Assembly: GCA_905221605.1 (NCBI GenBank)
Contig: CAJNDS010000300.1
Location: forward strand, 1 to 64,000
Direction: 5' to 3'
Origin: Symbiodinium natans
Taxonomy: Eukaryota > Sar > Dinophyceae > Suessiales > Symbiodiniaceae
Length of the DNA stretch: 64,000 nt
Shown here: positions 10,504 to 21,862 of the stretch, in pieces
Layout of the letters: the number at the start of each line of letters is the position of its first letter
Numbering within the stretch: position 1 is the first letter of the stretch
Notes under the pieces: model-generated
Told to the model about the DNA's origin: nothing
The model's input: only the letters and a program-made list of their open reading frames with translations
Databases searched by the model: none
Program-made: the position numbers and the translations under genes

Positions 10504-13413
10504 ATATATATCCATATATATATATATCATTTTGCTGCATATATATTCCCATATTCTGAAAAAATGATCCGACGCCACCTCATGCCGCCATCGCCTGTGC
10601 ACAAGCCTCTTTTGCACGCCGCGCCCCCCCACTTTGCAGCACTCGGCCCTCAAGTCACCAAGTCACCTGCGGGGAATGGCCACGCAACTCCTTTGGCATA
10701 CAACTTTGCCATTGGTGGAAGCACCAGCCTTCCCGAGCTCGGTAGCAGCAAGCCATTCTCAAACCTCTTCCGGTCGCCTGAGAGGCATGGCGAAGACGGA
10801 GGCTGGCAGAATCGGCCCTGGCTTTAGGGTTCAGGGTTTTAGGCTTTAGGGTTTAGGGCCTGAACATCTGAGCTGAGGACTGTCCATGGCATGGTCGGGG
10901 GATGCCTCAGCAGCCGCAACCGTAAATGCCACAAGGATGGCATCCCTTGTGTCATGAGCTTCAATGCCATTCATTGTTCTTGGATGAAGCTGGCCCCCTG
11001 CCCAGCAGGTTCCTTCTGCGCCAAGACACAGCAAGAAGCCCATAGCTTTCGACATGTGGAGCTTGGCAGGAGAAAGCCTGTCCATTGATCAATGCATCCC
11101 ACAGCTCGCTGGGGCCCTACAGCACAGGTTCTGCTCGCAACCCCATGCTGGCGCTGAGGATGCTACATCCCACAAATCCAAAGCCTTCCCCGCCCCACGC
11201 AACGAGGGTGCCTGCTGCTCCATGCTGCGCTTTCGCTCACCCCTGGAGCAGTGCCTGCGGCTCAGTTTCCATGTGCTTCCCTACGGTGGCAGAGCAGCGT
11301 CGTCCGCTTCCTGTCCCTCAACAGAAGCATTTGACATGTGACACACATGCCCAATTTCATGGCATGTCAGCAGGGCCTGTAGGGCGTGTCCTCACAATCC
11401 TGTCCCGCATTGTCCGTCGGCTGAACAACTCAATTAATGCAGGAGAAGACTGCTGCATGGCATGTCTGCTTGGCACAGTGCAACAGATGCTTTCTTCGAG
11501 CGCATCGTGAAATATTCAACTTGCGCCCAAACCTGATTCATCTCAACAATGGTCGGTCTGCCTGCATCTCCTGTACCTTGAGGTCAGTGATGTCGACACG
11601 TCGATGCTTGGCTGCACGTGAAAGCGCCTGGCCGCTGCCAAGCCGAAGATCAGGGAAGCAATGGCACCGGAATCAAGGACGCATTCTCAAGCAAGGGGCA
11701 AGTGCACAGTTCTAAGTGATGCACCTCTTGCATCGCCTGCGAAGCTTCCACCACATGCCCAGCCACGAAAGGCACCGACGGGGTAGTGTCCTGGACCGGA
11801 GCTGCGCCACATAGTTGCAACTTGCAAAGACTCCCTCATCAATCCTCATCAAGCATGCTGATGGCAAGGGTCTGCCGCACATGATCCAATGCGTGTCCTC
11901 CATGTAGCACGTGCGGATGGCTTCCATGGCTGGTCCCATGGAAAGTCGCTCCGCATCTTCATCACGCCGATGCATTTGTGCTAGCTCCTGGCGCATGTGC
12001 TGACGGCTTTCGATGCTGCTCTTCCATCAAGGAAAGCTTGCTCTCAAGGACCATAATGCAGATCTCCGTTTCGGCGGAAAGGTTAGGTCACTCACACATG
12101 GGCTCCGTATGGGAAAAAATCGGATATATGGGAACCTTTGGATGGCTCAGCCTTTCTTGGCTGCGATGTGATGCTCATCGACCATGTAGCAAGGAACTAT
12201 TGGAGTATCGTCTGCGGGTTTGCATCATCCAGCTCCGCGAGCCCAGCAAAAATCACGGACTCAGTCATCAATGACTTTCAGTGGGGGAGGGGGGGGGGGA
12301 CTTTGTTTGGCCTACCCTGGGGTTGCACGTGCACCGAGAAGCTCTGTCGGAACAGAGGTGTTGCTTCCGTTCCGCCGATTTACCATGCATGTGCTGTGCC
12401 CGCAGCGCGTTCGAAGGCACGGGCGCTTCTGCTGGGTGCATGCTGTGGGCAGCAGCCTTGGCTGCAATTTCTTTAGGGACTTATGTGGATGTAATGCTGA
12501 GAGCAGCCCTGCGCCTCCTGGATTAGCTTCAGCACTTCGACGTCTACGTTGTCTTTGTGCACGAGGGGAGCCGATGCACAGCCATCCTTGCTGCTGCTTC
12601 AGACACGTGGGAATGGGAGGAACCTAAGGGAGCATCCGACTCTGCAAAGAATGTCCTCCATGTACCAGGACCGCAGTGATTCCATGACTTTCCGAGGCGT
12701 CTGGTCGCTGAGTTGAGATGCGTGTTCGGGAGTGCGACGTACGAGGCTCTGCATGCTTCAGCACATGCTGCTGTGTGCCTTGACAAATGCCTGCTCATGT
12801 TGTGGGCATGCAGCAGTTCAGTGATGGCTGGCGCGAGGATCTTGATTTGGTCGCATGCATGTGAGCGCACTGCTAACATGGCTCCGGCAACTGCGTGCAC
12901 GGGCTGCCGCTGCTCTGACCCTTTGAGCTTTGGACCTGCGGACGCAACAGGCTTTCCTTGGCTGGAAGGGCGCGCCCATGGCAAGTATATTAACATGACT
13001 GATGCATCGCACTTGAGCTTCACAACTCAAGCTGACAAGCAACACTGCGCCACCAGCTCTGCTGTTGCTCTTGATGCTCTGTCGCAAGCTTGGCAGCCTT
13101 GTTGACGAATTCAGGCACTCACAAGTCCACATTCCGTTCTGCGACCATGCGTCATGAGAATGCATCCGCACATGATCTTGCCGCCTTGTCCCGGAAGTCT
13201 GGCCTCAACAGCGGGGCGGCCCAGCGTCAACGTGAGGCACTTGGCTAAAGAACTCATTATGTCATAAGCCTCCTGCGTGCACTCTTGGATTCCTAAGAAA
13301 TCCAGGAGCAGCCGATCGCCCCAACTGCCAAAGTTGTCCACCGCCCAGTCCTCCCCACGTGTTCTGCCACCGCATGCTCAGGATGGAATACCAAACACTG
13401 ACTCAAACTGATA
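10504..13413. other. No intact gene; possible eroded minus-strand gene
   Basis: A TA/poly-G edge, a short TTTAGGG tract at 10825-10858, then about 2.5 kb of unique sequence without an intact family. On the minus strand three stretches are weakly alike: MEAIRTCYMEDTHW near 11.93 kb, MESLRSWYMEDILC near 12.66 kb, and SAETEICIMVLE near 12.05 kb. They are separated by stops and frameshifts. This could be a decayed repeat-protein gene, but the similarity is too weak to name it. Confidence 0.35.
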
Positions 13414-13627
13414 TGGGAGTTTACGTACTAAGGACCCCAGAAGGTACCCCTACCAGTCCTCCACCATCTCCTGGTACAAACCAGCGCGGAAGCCGTCGAT
13501 TGAGTTGGGGATGCCATGGGCAAACTGCTGGATGATGGCCTCCGCATCGGAGTCGGAGATGCCCCCCACCCCCCCTCGCCCCCCTCCAGCCCAGCCCGAA
13601 GTACTGGGAGGTAGCATCCCGACACGA

Positions 13628-13729
13628 TGGGGGTTTCCGAAATTAGGGGGTACGTTATTGGGGCCCTTATAAAGGAGATCCTACGAATTAGGGCATCTAG
13701 ATTGGGGTCCCCTATTGCGTAAACTCCCA
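13628..13729. mobile_element. MITE-B copy 1
   Basis: A 102-bp fold-back with ends TGGGGGTTTCCG / CGTAAACTCCCA and internal GGGGTACGTTATTGGGG and GGAGATCCTACGA. A second partial end (TGGGAGTTTACG at 13414-13425) is a truncated relative. The three copies in the window share AGGGGGTACCTTATTGGGGTC-like cores. No target duplication is clear. Confidence 0.75.
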
Positions 13730-14021
13730 AATGTCGTTAGGCAGTTGGACAAAGCATCCCCCGTCTTCTTCTGAGAGCGATGCCCGAAGCCGGTCCTCCA
13801 CAGCTCTCTGACCTGTGGCATGGGTGATGTGCACTCACACTGAGGGCTGGTGAAACGCTCTCCTTTGGACTTCTATCATCTGAGCTCCAACGTGCATTAA
13901 CATCCGAACCCTGCCGCGAACTGTAGCCTCTGAGCCCCATAGTTGCTTGGGCATCTGCAGGGCAGGTTCAAGTCCGCGAGCGTGCCCAACCTGCAGGCAT
14001 AGTTCCGCCCACGCTCAGGCA

Positions 14022-14224
14022 AGCATAGCCAAGCAAAGCCAAGCACAGCCAAGCGTAGCCAAGCATGGCCAAACCGTCCACGTCAAGCCAAGCAGAAGCA
14101 CGCACACGCACACGCACACGCACACGCACACGCACACGCACACGCACACGCACACGCACACGCACACGCGCACGCGCACGCGCACGCACACGCACACGCA
14201 CACGCACACGCGCACGCACACCCT
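14022..14224. repeat. 10-bp tandem then CACACG microsatellite
   Basis: About six copies of an AGCCAAGCAN-type 10-mer (14022-14075) precede a long CACACG/CGCACG tract (14097-14224). All reading frames through it stay open because of the repeat. Confidence 0.9.
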
Positions 14225-14628
14225 ACAAATTGCTGGAAGGCGGCTGCTGCGGCCCTAGTGAGTCCAGCTTCTCTGCCACCTGGCAGGCTCGAGGTGTCTG
14301 GTCACGAAGGGTTGTTGCACCTGAGTAACTCTCTGAGTAACACCTCAGGTACAGTTCAGGGGCACTCAAGTTGGGAGACCTGGAACTCATCGGAGGGCCC
14401 CCGTGCTCTTAGGGACGTCATGCAAAATGAGTTCACGATGTGTGACCTGTGAGTCACGATTGCCATGACTTGACAACATCCCCCACGAAGCGTGCTGAAG
14501 ATTTAGAAGTTGATGATAGAGGATTCCGTTCAACTTTGCCTTGAGCCTTACCGAAGACAGGCCTCTGTAGCGATTGCTTCGAACAGCGCCTGGGCCAAGC
14601 GGGGGGCCATGGTCAGGAAGTTTGTAGG

Positions 14629-14729
14629 TTGGGATGTTTCCCCTTCTTCTAGCAATCCCTAATAAGGATCATAGTACCCCTATTACAATCCCCATTAAGG
14701 ACTGTCAGTATAGGGGGAAAACATCCCAA
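14629..14729. mobile_element. MITE-D copy 1 with 8-bp target duplication
   Basis: A 101-bp fold-back with ends TTGGGATGTTTCCCC / GGGGAAAACATCCCAA. It is flanked on both sides by the exact octamer TTTGTAGG (14621-14628 and 14730-14737). An 8-bp duplication is the signature of hAT-class transposition, so this is a recent, complete non-autonomous hAT-like insertion. The sequence from 14738 to 15148 holds a C-run at 14828 and no gene. Confidence 0.85.
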
Positions 14730-15148
14730 TTTGTAGGCATGTTCCTTCATGTCGGGCTAGGGAGCAGGTTGCGAAGTGCATCCAAAGCTCAGCTACACTC
14801 TGCCAGCACAGTAGCCTGTGTACGTTGCCCCCCCCCCCCCCCCCCGAAGTCGCACCTCGCACATCAACTCCATCGTCGAGAAAGACCAAGCCGTGCTTGA
14901 AAAGTCGGAGCCTTCGAACTGGCCGATCCTGGCTGGCTGCTGAGCTATCATCGTGCCCGCCTTCAACCTCATGTCACCGCGTAGCCATGCCACACTAAGG
15001 TAAACATAGCAGTAGCAGCACAACATGAGCATCCTTCCTGCGATCTGAAGCGGCTGTGGAGGATATTTGTGACCCCATGGGCACAACGACAGGCCACAAT
15101 CGGAAACACAACGACGACAAAGCAAAAAGAAAACAGCGCAGAAGACAA

Positions 15149-17107
15149 TCAATCTTTGGCGAAACAAGAGATAGGCCGCAGCAATGGGGAAGCGAGCCGC
15201 AGGCACTGTGCACCCACGCGCACGGCAGTGGAGTCCATCAGCGGGAGGCTTCTCAAATGCACATTCGCCACCCTCCAGGCTGCATTCGCCAGATCTTGGG
15301 AGTTGGGCTCGCGGATCCGCTGCAGTGACAAAGACACGGTGCCACCCATGGCGGGCAAATCAATGTGGCTGGTCTTGCACAAGTTCCGGGACATGTTGGC
15401 GGAATCCTGTGGTACAGGCTGGGCCAGCTTCGCACCGCCGGCTTGCCTGAGCGCGTGTAATGCCAGCTCATGCACGAAGGCGAGTTTTGCACACCCCCGC
15501 GCAGTGTTTGCTGGCTCTTGGCAGTTGGGACAGGACACGCTCCTGATAGTGTGCTGTGCTGGGGCCTCAAGCAAGAGCCGTGTGATGACACTCACAGAGC
15601 CAGATGCCTGGAACATGTGTGCCAGGTGCTGCGAGTTGAAATCCGCCAGCTTCGGCATGGCTGCAGCTGCGATCGCATGCATTGCGCGCATCCCTGGGAT
15701 CAGTGGCATGGTGAAGCTCCGAGCGGTGTTGGCCAAATTCTGCGGAGGAAAGCTCGGGAAATGCACGGCGCCCTGGGCACTCGATGCGGCAAAGGAAGGC
15801 TCATGCAAGAGCACAAGCTTTGCAAAAGCTCAGGCAGTGTTGCCGGCGTCTTGAGGTTTGGAAAGGGACATGCAGCCAGTGGCCGCAGCCGCAGCAACCC
15901 CCAATAGCGGTGCATGTCGATACATGGGATTGGTCGTGGCTCACGCGCTGTTGGACGAGTCCTGCGACTGAAGCTCGGAGCTGCGCGAAACGGCCTGCAA
16001 GCCTGGTGCCTTCAATAATGGCTGGTCAGCAGCTGCCAATGTCCCGAACCCCTGCACAGTGTTGGAGATGTTTTGCGGGGTGGGTGTGTGCACGATGCAC
16101 TCCGACGTGAACGCTGCACCCTCCGTCAAAGCGAGGCTCAGGGCCATACTGCTGGCAAGTGCCCAGGAGAGGTTTGCCAAGCCGCGCGCGGGGAAGCCCT
16201 GGATCCTGGACAGCGCCACAAGGGCTGCCGAGTCCATCGGCGGGATGTCGACGCAGCCTGTGTTGCTGAAGGCTCGGCCACTGTTGGCCAAGTTCTGTGG
16301 CGAAGGCTGGGCCAAGCCTTATGGGCTTGTCTGCACTGTTTCGGCGGTGGTCCTGAAGAGGATGGCGTCAAAGGAGTGAACCGTGCAAAGCGCCTGCACC
16401 AAGTTGGCCGAGCTCTGCGCCTCCATGTGCGGAAGCTTCGGCAGAGCATGCTCCGCAATTGCCCTCAACATGGCGTGGCTTTGAGTTCCGAGGGTAGCCC
16501 AGGCTCAAGCCAGGTTGGAGAGGCCCTGAGACGTCTGCTCATGCAGTTTTGCAAGTGCTTCAGCTGCAGTGCCTTGCATGAGTGGCCCATCCTCGGCAGC
16601 CAGCTTGCTCAAGGCTCACGCAAGGCTGGCAAGGCACTGGGCGTGAGGTCGGCTGAGTTTTTCCTGGCACTCCGCGGAAGCGGCCCTCAAGAGCCGAGCA
16701 TTTGCCTGCGGGCCGGAGGCAACTGCCTGTTCCGTGTTCGAGGGAGCCTGCGACCGATACAAGATGTCCTCCAGAGCTTCGGGCAAAGCCCTCAAACTGC
16801 CTGGTCTATGGGCCGGGGCAACTTTCGGTCGGCCGCTCCGCACCGCCTCCTGCCCGTCTGCTGCGGCGCTGGCGCTTCAAGATGCCTCATCTCCTGCAAG
16901 CAAGGTGTGGAGCGAGATGTCCAAGCTTTTCTTGCCACCCTGCTGCTGCCCTTCCATGTAACCAAGCCCCGTGCCCACGCCACGATGGCGACCTTTCGGC
17001 AGTGCCTGCAAACGGAGGGAGTTGCCACCAAAGCTGCATCGTACTTCAGGGAAGAAAACAAAACAAAAGAGCCATGGCAACAACATGGTGAAGGAATAAT
17101 TGCTCAA
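15149..17107 (-). pseudogene. 37-residue LANTAW-type helical-repeat protein, stop-interrupted
   Basis: One minus-strand frame spans the whole interval, broken by six stops (five TGA, one TAA at 16319). From about 16870 downward it holds about 15 units of 111 bp (37 residues); only one spacing is 120 bp. Each unit has a P/S-Q-(N/D)-LANTAW-A-F-A core, e.g. PQNLANTARSF, PQNLANSGRAF, SQDLANAAW. Arrays of this type in dinoflagellate and algal proteins resemble OPR/RAP-type helical repeats that bind organelle RNA. Four of the five TGA codons replace exactly the conserved Trp. Relative order and frame are otherwise kept, so it is either a young pseudogene or a gene whose transcript is recoded. No start is assigned; upstream exons may lie above 17.1 kb. 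Confidence 0.65.
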
Positions 17108-17931
17108 GCCTCAGTCCCTGAATCACCTGTTCAAAGCTAGAAATCCAGCCAAGTCACCCAACAATTTCCCATATCCCCTGCCGCCCACGACCACATCATA
17201 CCGCATCCTTCTTGAAAACACTAAGACCCTAAGAACCATTCACTGGGCAACTGTGCAAACCCCAAAGAACCTTTACGGACCAGAACCACTTGAACCCCAA
17301 AAGATCTCCGTGAAGCTGCGGCCTCAGCCCTCTGACCTCCTGCAGCCATCCATGTCATCCATTTCGTCTGCGACGGCGCTAAGAACTTGCGGAATAAACT
17401 AAAGAACTGGAGCGATCGAGTCAGCGGCTCTAACTCCTAACGGCCCTAGCTAGAAGGAATATGCTTTCGGTCTGGTTCTGAAGGCCGACCTACAGTGTAC
17501 TACAGTAATTAGTCTGCAGTCTACAACACACTGCGGCAGCGGCGATGGGCTTCAGACTTCAGAAGGCGTAGTGCATGGACGCGTCCCAGGCTACAGAGCG
17601 CACCAAACATTCCTCGACTCACGCACGTGCCTTTCTGCTGGGCAAGCCGTGGCAAAACAAAGCTTTCGAATCAAGGTCTGGCGGCACTTACATCGGTTCG
17701 GAAACAAGCAGGTACGTGTCAGCGCACTGTGGCTGTGCTCACAGAACCCGGGCGATCTCACTTCTTGTAGATCGGAGCCAAGGCCTCCAACAGAAAACCG
17801 GCAGCTGGCGTCTACCAAAGAGCCAAAACTGTCCAGCCAAGAGGAAGAGTTCAGACTACGCAACTCAGCAAGACAGAGACTTTAAGGTTGGCACCTGGCC
17901 CCTGAAAGTGGCGCTCTGCTGCCATGTGAAC

Positions 17932-18955
17932 CCGTAACCACCGCCCCCAGGCCTCAATGGCCTTATCCAACGTGTCCACAGGTCCAAGCTCCGAAGATTG
18001 CTTGGCCTTCATGGCCGCCACCTTAAAGCAAACTCTTCGAATGGTTCAGGGTTTGAAAGTTTAGGGTTTCGACTCTCACACTCGCACAAGGCCGGCAAGG
18101 CATAGAGTTTAGGGTTTAGGGTTTAGGGTTTAGGGTTTAGGGTTTAGGGTTTAGGGTTTAGGGTTTAGGGTTTAGGGTTTAGGGTTTAGGGTTTAGGGTT
18201 TAGGGTTTAGGGTTTAGGGTTTAGGGTTTAGGGTTTAGAGGTTAGGGTTTAGGGTTTAGGGTTTAGGGTTTAGGGTTTAGGGTTTAGGGTTTAGGGTTTA
18301 GGGTTTAGGGTTTAGGGTTTAGGGTTTAGGGTTTAGGGTTTAGGGTTTAGGATTTAGGGCTCAGGGTTTGAAAGTTTTGGAGTTCAGGGAACAAACCATG
18401 TCCCAAACCAGTGAGAAGGGCCGGAAAACACAAAGAAGCAATCCCAGAAAAGCCAGCCCTTCAAGCCCCGGGAAGCGTCCAGGTCACAGGGTTTCTCGGG
18501 TTGACTTTGAAAACACCCCGGCTTTTGGCTATGGTTGCAGACAGAGGCCTCTTGATTCTGAGGTTGGGCAGTTAAGAGCCAGCCACAGCTCGCTGCAGTC
18601 TGCCACGCGCTTTTGGGGCTCCTTTTAATTTGTGCAACAATTGGCTTCCGAAGCGGTTGGAGCACTGAACTGATGCATCTGCTGCAACAGTGGGGAGCAA
18701 GATGCCTTGCAGGAGTCGCCTTGGAAGCACTTCAGGGCCCCCCGCCATGACATCATGGTGAAGAGCAAGCCGCTTAAGGTAGTCATCTTCACTCAGGTCT
18801 GCTTTCTTCACCTGTCCAAAGCCGAAAAAAACAGCTGAAAAAAGCACCCCGAATCTGAAGACCCCGGCCTTCTGCGCAAGGAAGTAGTCGGCCTGCGCTA
18901 GCCGATCGGCTGCCCCAAGCAGGTAACGGAAGTAGAGGCTGGGGAGTGTTGCAGC
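17932..18955 (-). CDS. Unknown multi-exon gene, three exons seen
   Basis: Exon-like open stretches with splice signals: about 18849-18939 (FRYLLGAADRLAQADYFLAQ), 18706-18811 (acceptor TTGGACAG, 35 codons with DLSEDDYLKRLALHHDVMAG, GC donor) and 17932-18021 (acceptor TTTAAG, 30 codons with ELGPVDTLDKAIEAWGRWLR, GT donor). Composition is ordinary soluble protein; no family recognised. The intron between the last two holds a 250-bp perfect telomeric array. Phases of the last two do not join directly, so another exon is probably missing. The gene may continue into the repeat protein below; 17108-17931 shows nothing else. Confidence 0.5.
18104..18362 (+). repeat. Interstitial telomeric array (TTTAGGG)n
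   Basis: About 36 nearly perfect units. In the local minus-strand gene model it is intronic, upstream of the acceptor at 18022. It is bordered on its left by the tag CTCACACTCGCACAAGGC, which recurs beside the array at 41.9 kb. Confidence 0.97.
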
Positions 18956-19696
18956 CCAGATACAGTCGTGGTCATGATCTTCTGGCAGTGGTCCTCCTTC
19001 GTGGCAATCCAGCGCACCATCCTCCGTAGCAGGGGTGTTGACTGGGCTCTTTGCCAAGCCTCCTTTGCAAGTCCCCAAAGTAAGGACCGCACTGGTGGAT
19101 GTCCTGCAGCGCCCCTGCCTGCCGTCACCACGAAGCTTTCCACCCTGAACCAATCAGCCCTCGACCTGAAACTCTGCCCCATTTTTGCCTCCCGAAACCC
19201 GCCCCAACATGCTTTGAGAACGAATGGCAACTGTCCCTGCTAACCTTTGTTGCATGTCGACTGTGTGGCGAGATATGCCCACATGGCTAACCTGCTTTGC
19301 TAGGCGAAGCCTCAATCTCCTGTGCAACCCATGTCTGAGTCTGTCGGCGAAAGGGGTGCTGGCTCTCCGTGGCAAGCTCTAAGCTGGGGCTTCGGGCTGA
19401 GGGGTCGTTTTCACGTGCAACCTTGGAAGATTAAAAAGTTGGGAATCTCTTGCAACAGGCATGAGCAAACTCGAACCCCCAAGTCCCCAAGCCCTCCTCA
19501 GCTTCTGCGCAAAGGAATGAGGGAAGGGAAATTACAAAAAGAATGATGGAAGGGAAATTACAAAACGAATGAGGGAAGGGAAATTGGGGGGGGGGAGGGG
19601 GCCTTGTGGAGTTCCTGAGATTGCACCACAGCCTTGCGGACCGTGGACGCATCCTTGCGAGGCACTGGCTGGACGGCTGTTTAAAGCTGCGCCATG
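18956..19696. other. No supported gene
   Basis: Unique sequence with a short tandem of AATGAGGGAAGGGAAATTACAA (three copies, about 19515-19585) and a G-run at 19588. A possible small exon on the minus strand (AVVQSQELHK near 19600-19640) is not strong enough to call. Confidence 0.4.
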
Positions 19697-19698
19697 CC

Positions 19699-20058
19699 GG
19701 GTTTAGGGTTTATAGGGTTTATAGGGTTTATAGGGTTTATAGGGTTTATAGGGTTTATAGGGTTTATAGGGTTTATAGGGTTTATAGGGTTTATAGGTTT
19801 ATAGGGTTTATAGGGTTTATAGGGTTTATAGGGTTTATAGGGTTTATAGGGTTTATAGGGTTTATAGGGTTTATAGGGTTTATAGGGTTTATAGGGTTTA
19901 TAGGGTTTATAGGTTTTATAGGGTTTATAGGGTTTATAGGGTTTATAGGGTTTATAGGGTTTATAGGGTTTATAGGGTTTATAGGGTTTATAGGGTTTAT
20001 AGGGTTTATAGGGTTTATAGGGTTTATAGGGTTTATAGGGTTTATAGGGTTTAGGGTT
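19699..20058 (+). repeat. 9-bp telomere-derived array (GGGTTTATA)n
   Basis: About 39 copies of GGGTTTATA, an expanded form of GGGTTTA, with only two unit-length slips (near 19793 and 19912) before reverting to TTTAGGG at the right edge. The long Gly-Phe-Ile frame here is a product of the repeat. Confidence 0.97.
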
Positions 20059-20065
20059 TAGGGCT

Positions 20066-21469
20066 ACTTTCTGGTTTTCTTCCCCCCAGGGAGCTGATGC
20101 TCAACCAGAAACCACAAGCTCCACAGTGCCCACCTCCATCATTGCCTGCACGCGGAGCTCATCTGTGAAGATTCCGCAGGGCACCTACATGACAGAAGCC
20201 CTGATTGTGGTGGGGGTGGAGCTTGGCTTGCTTTCATTCGAGGAAGAGATGGCTCCGGGGTGCTCCGGGTGAAGATTCAACTTGCGGGCTTAGGCTGAAG
20301 AAGGCTAATGTCCCTTACAGGTTCTCCTTCTTACCCCCGAAAGAGTCCTGATCTCAAGGACTCTTGTGTGCCTGGCAGTGGAAGCGGAGTCCGGCGGGAG
20401 CGAGAGCAGCGGGGCGAGCCACCTGACGGAGAAGATGAGGGTCCGCAGGCCCTCATTTTGGGAACCCCCCCCCCTCTGCGATCTGACTGAGGTGAAACTG
20501 GTGCAAAGCTTGCGGCACCGCCAATTGCATCTGTTAGAAGGGCTGCAATGCCGACGAGAAAGCTGCGGACTAACCAAAACGTGAGTAGAACTGATCCTTT
20601 TCTGAAAGCCGCTCGCGCTGCACCGACCGGTCACTCAGAAGCAGGTGTTGGGACGCCAGCAACTTTAGCGGCGCGCATCTGCGATCTCTTGCAGAGCATT
20701 CGGTTGTTGGCTATGAGCGGTGGGCTCCTGCATGCTGTACCTGTCTGCAGAGAACCCGCCACATGCTTTCGGATGATGCGCCAACTCAGACTGCACATGT
20801 CCCAGCACCGCCGCCACCACCAGCACGTGTGGAAAGAACCGCCGCTGCCCACTGTGCCTTCGCATGGGACAGAGGCACAAGACGAGAAACGAGTGCGGTA
20901 ATATGCTGAAAGCATGAAACTGGGACCTGCTTAGCCGCACAGCTCCGGTGCACAACAAAAAGTGCTGGACAAGCCAAGGCACGGCCAGCTCCAGCATGCT
21001 TGCAACAGCCTGCTCCACCTCCGCCCGCAGCTCCTTCTCTCCACTTGTCACCTGCTGTGCCAACATCAAGGGGTGGGCATACGATGTGATAAAGTTAAGG
21101 TCCCTAATTTATTACGTCGTTGAGGGCCCGGCAGCAAGTTCTACAGGCCATGTACCAGGCATGAAGTCTAACGTAAGCGCTGACCGCATTTGGCATTGTT
21201 TGCCCCTTGGGGGTCACTGTTAGTCGAAACTTCGTCGCCTTGTGCGCCTTCCCCCCACCCCCAAGCCGCTCTCCGGCTGAATTCTTATAGGGTGTAGGGC
21301 TGACTTCGTCTAATCGCCGCAGCACATTCCCGGGACCTAGAAACATCCACAGGCACGCAGTCGTGACAGTCCACCTTGTTTGTTGTCAAAAGTTTGTGCG
21401 AGGGGAGCCAATTCCATGTTCTGCTGAAATTTCAGGCAGGCATTTGTTCCCTCCACTCTCCAACCAGCG
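20066..21469. other. No supported gene
   Basis: GC-rich unique sequence without a recognisable domain. Frames on both strands are broken and no splice-consistent exon stood out. Confidence 0.4.
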
Positions 21470-21560
21470 AGCGAGCGAGAGAGCGAGAGGGAGAGAGCGA
21501 GAGCTTGAGAGCGAGAGCGCGAGAGGCAGAGCGCGAGAGGGAGAGTGCGAGAGCGAGAGC

Positions 21561-21613
<53 letters not shown>

Positions 21614-21680
21614 GGAGAGCGCAAGAGGGAGAGCGCGAGAGCGGGAGAGGGAGAGGGAGAGGGGAAAGAGAAAGATGATA
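21470..21680. repeat. GA-rich microsatellite
   Basis: Imperfect GAGCGAGAGC units with a pure GA tract at about 21565-21608. Open frames of Glu-Arg (plus strand) and Leu-Ser (minus strand) result from the repeat. Confidence 0.95.
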
Positions 21681-21862
21681 AGAAAGAGAAAGCGAACGAG
21701 AAAGAGAGCAGGGAACAAGCAACCGATGCAAGGTTTTGGCAGGCCCTTGCGCTGTATGGTCAAATGTGTACGTCATGACACGTGACCGTCCTCCAGCACG
21801 TCTTGGAGAGCACGAAGCAGACACAATGGTAGCTGCACCGGGGCCTCGGCTCATGAAGGCAC

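Noticed and set aside
9201-10653. Long open frames on both strands rich in Lys, Asn, Pro and Phe
   Set aside because: They follow the 101-bp inverted satellite exactly. Every frame is open because the unit lacks stops, and composition is extreme.
15149-17107. A nuclear genetic code in which TGA always means Trp
   Set aside because: The intact helicase, CCCH and oxygenase genes use only TGG for Trp over many sites, and some frames here end naturally at TGA. A general reassignment is not supported.
19606-20061. 151-codon Gly-Phe-Ile repeat protein
   Set aside because: A direct translation of (GGGTTTATA)n; no coding signal outside the array.
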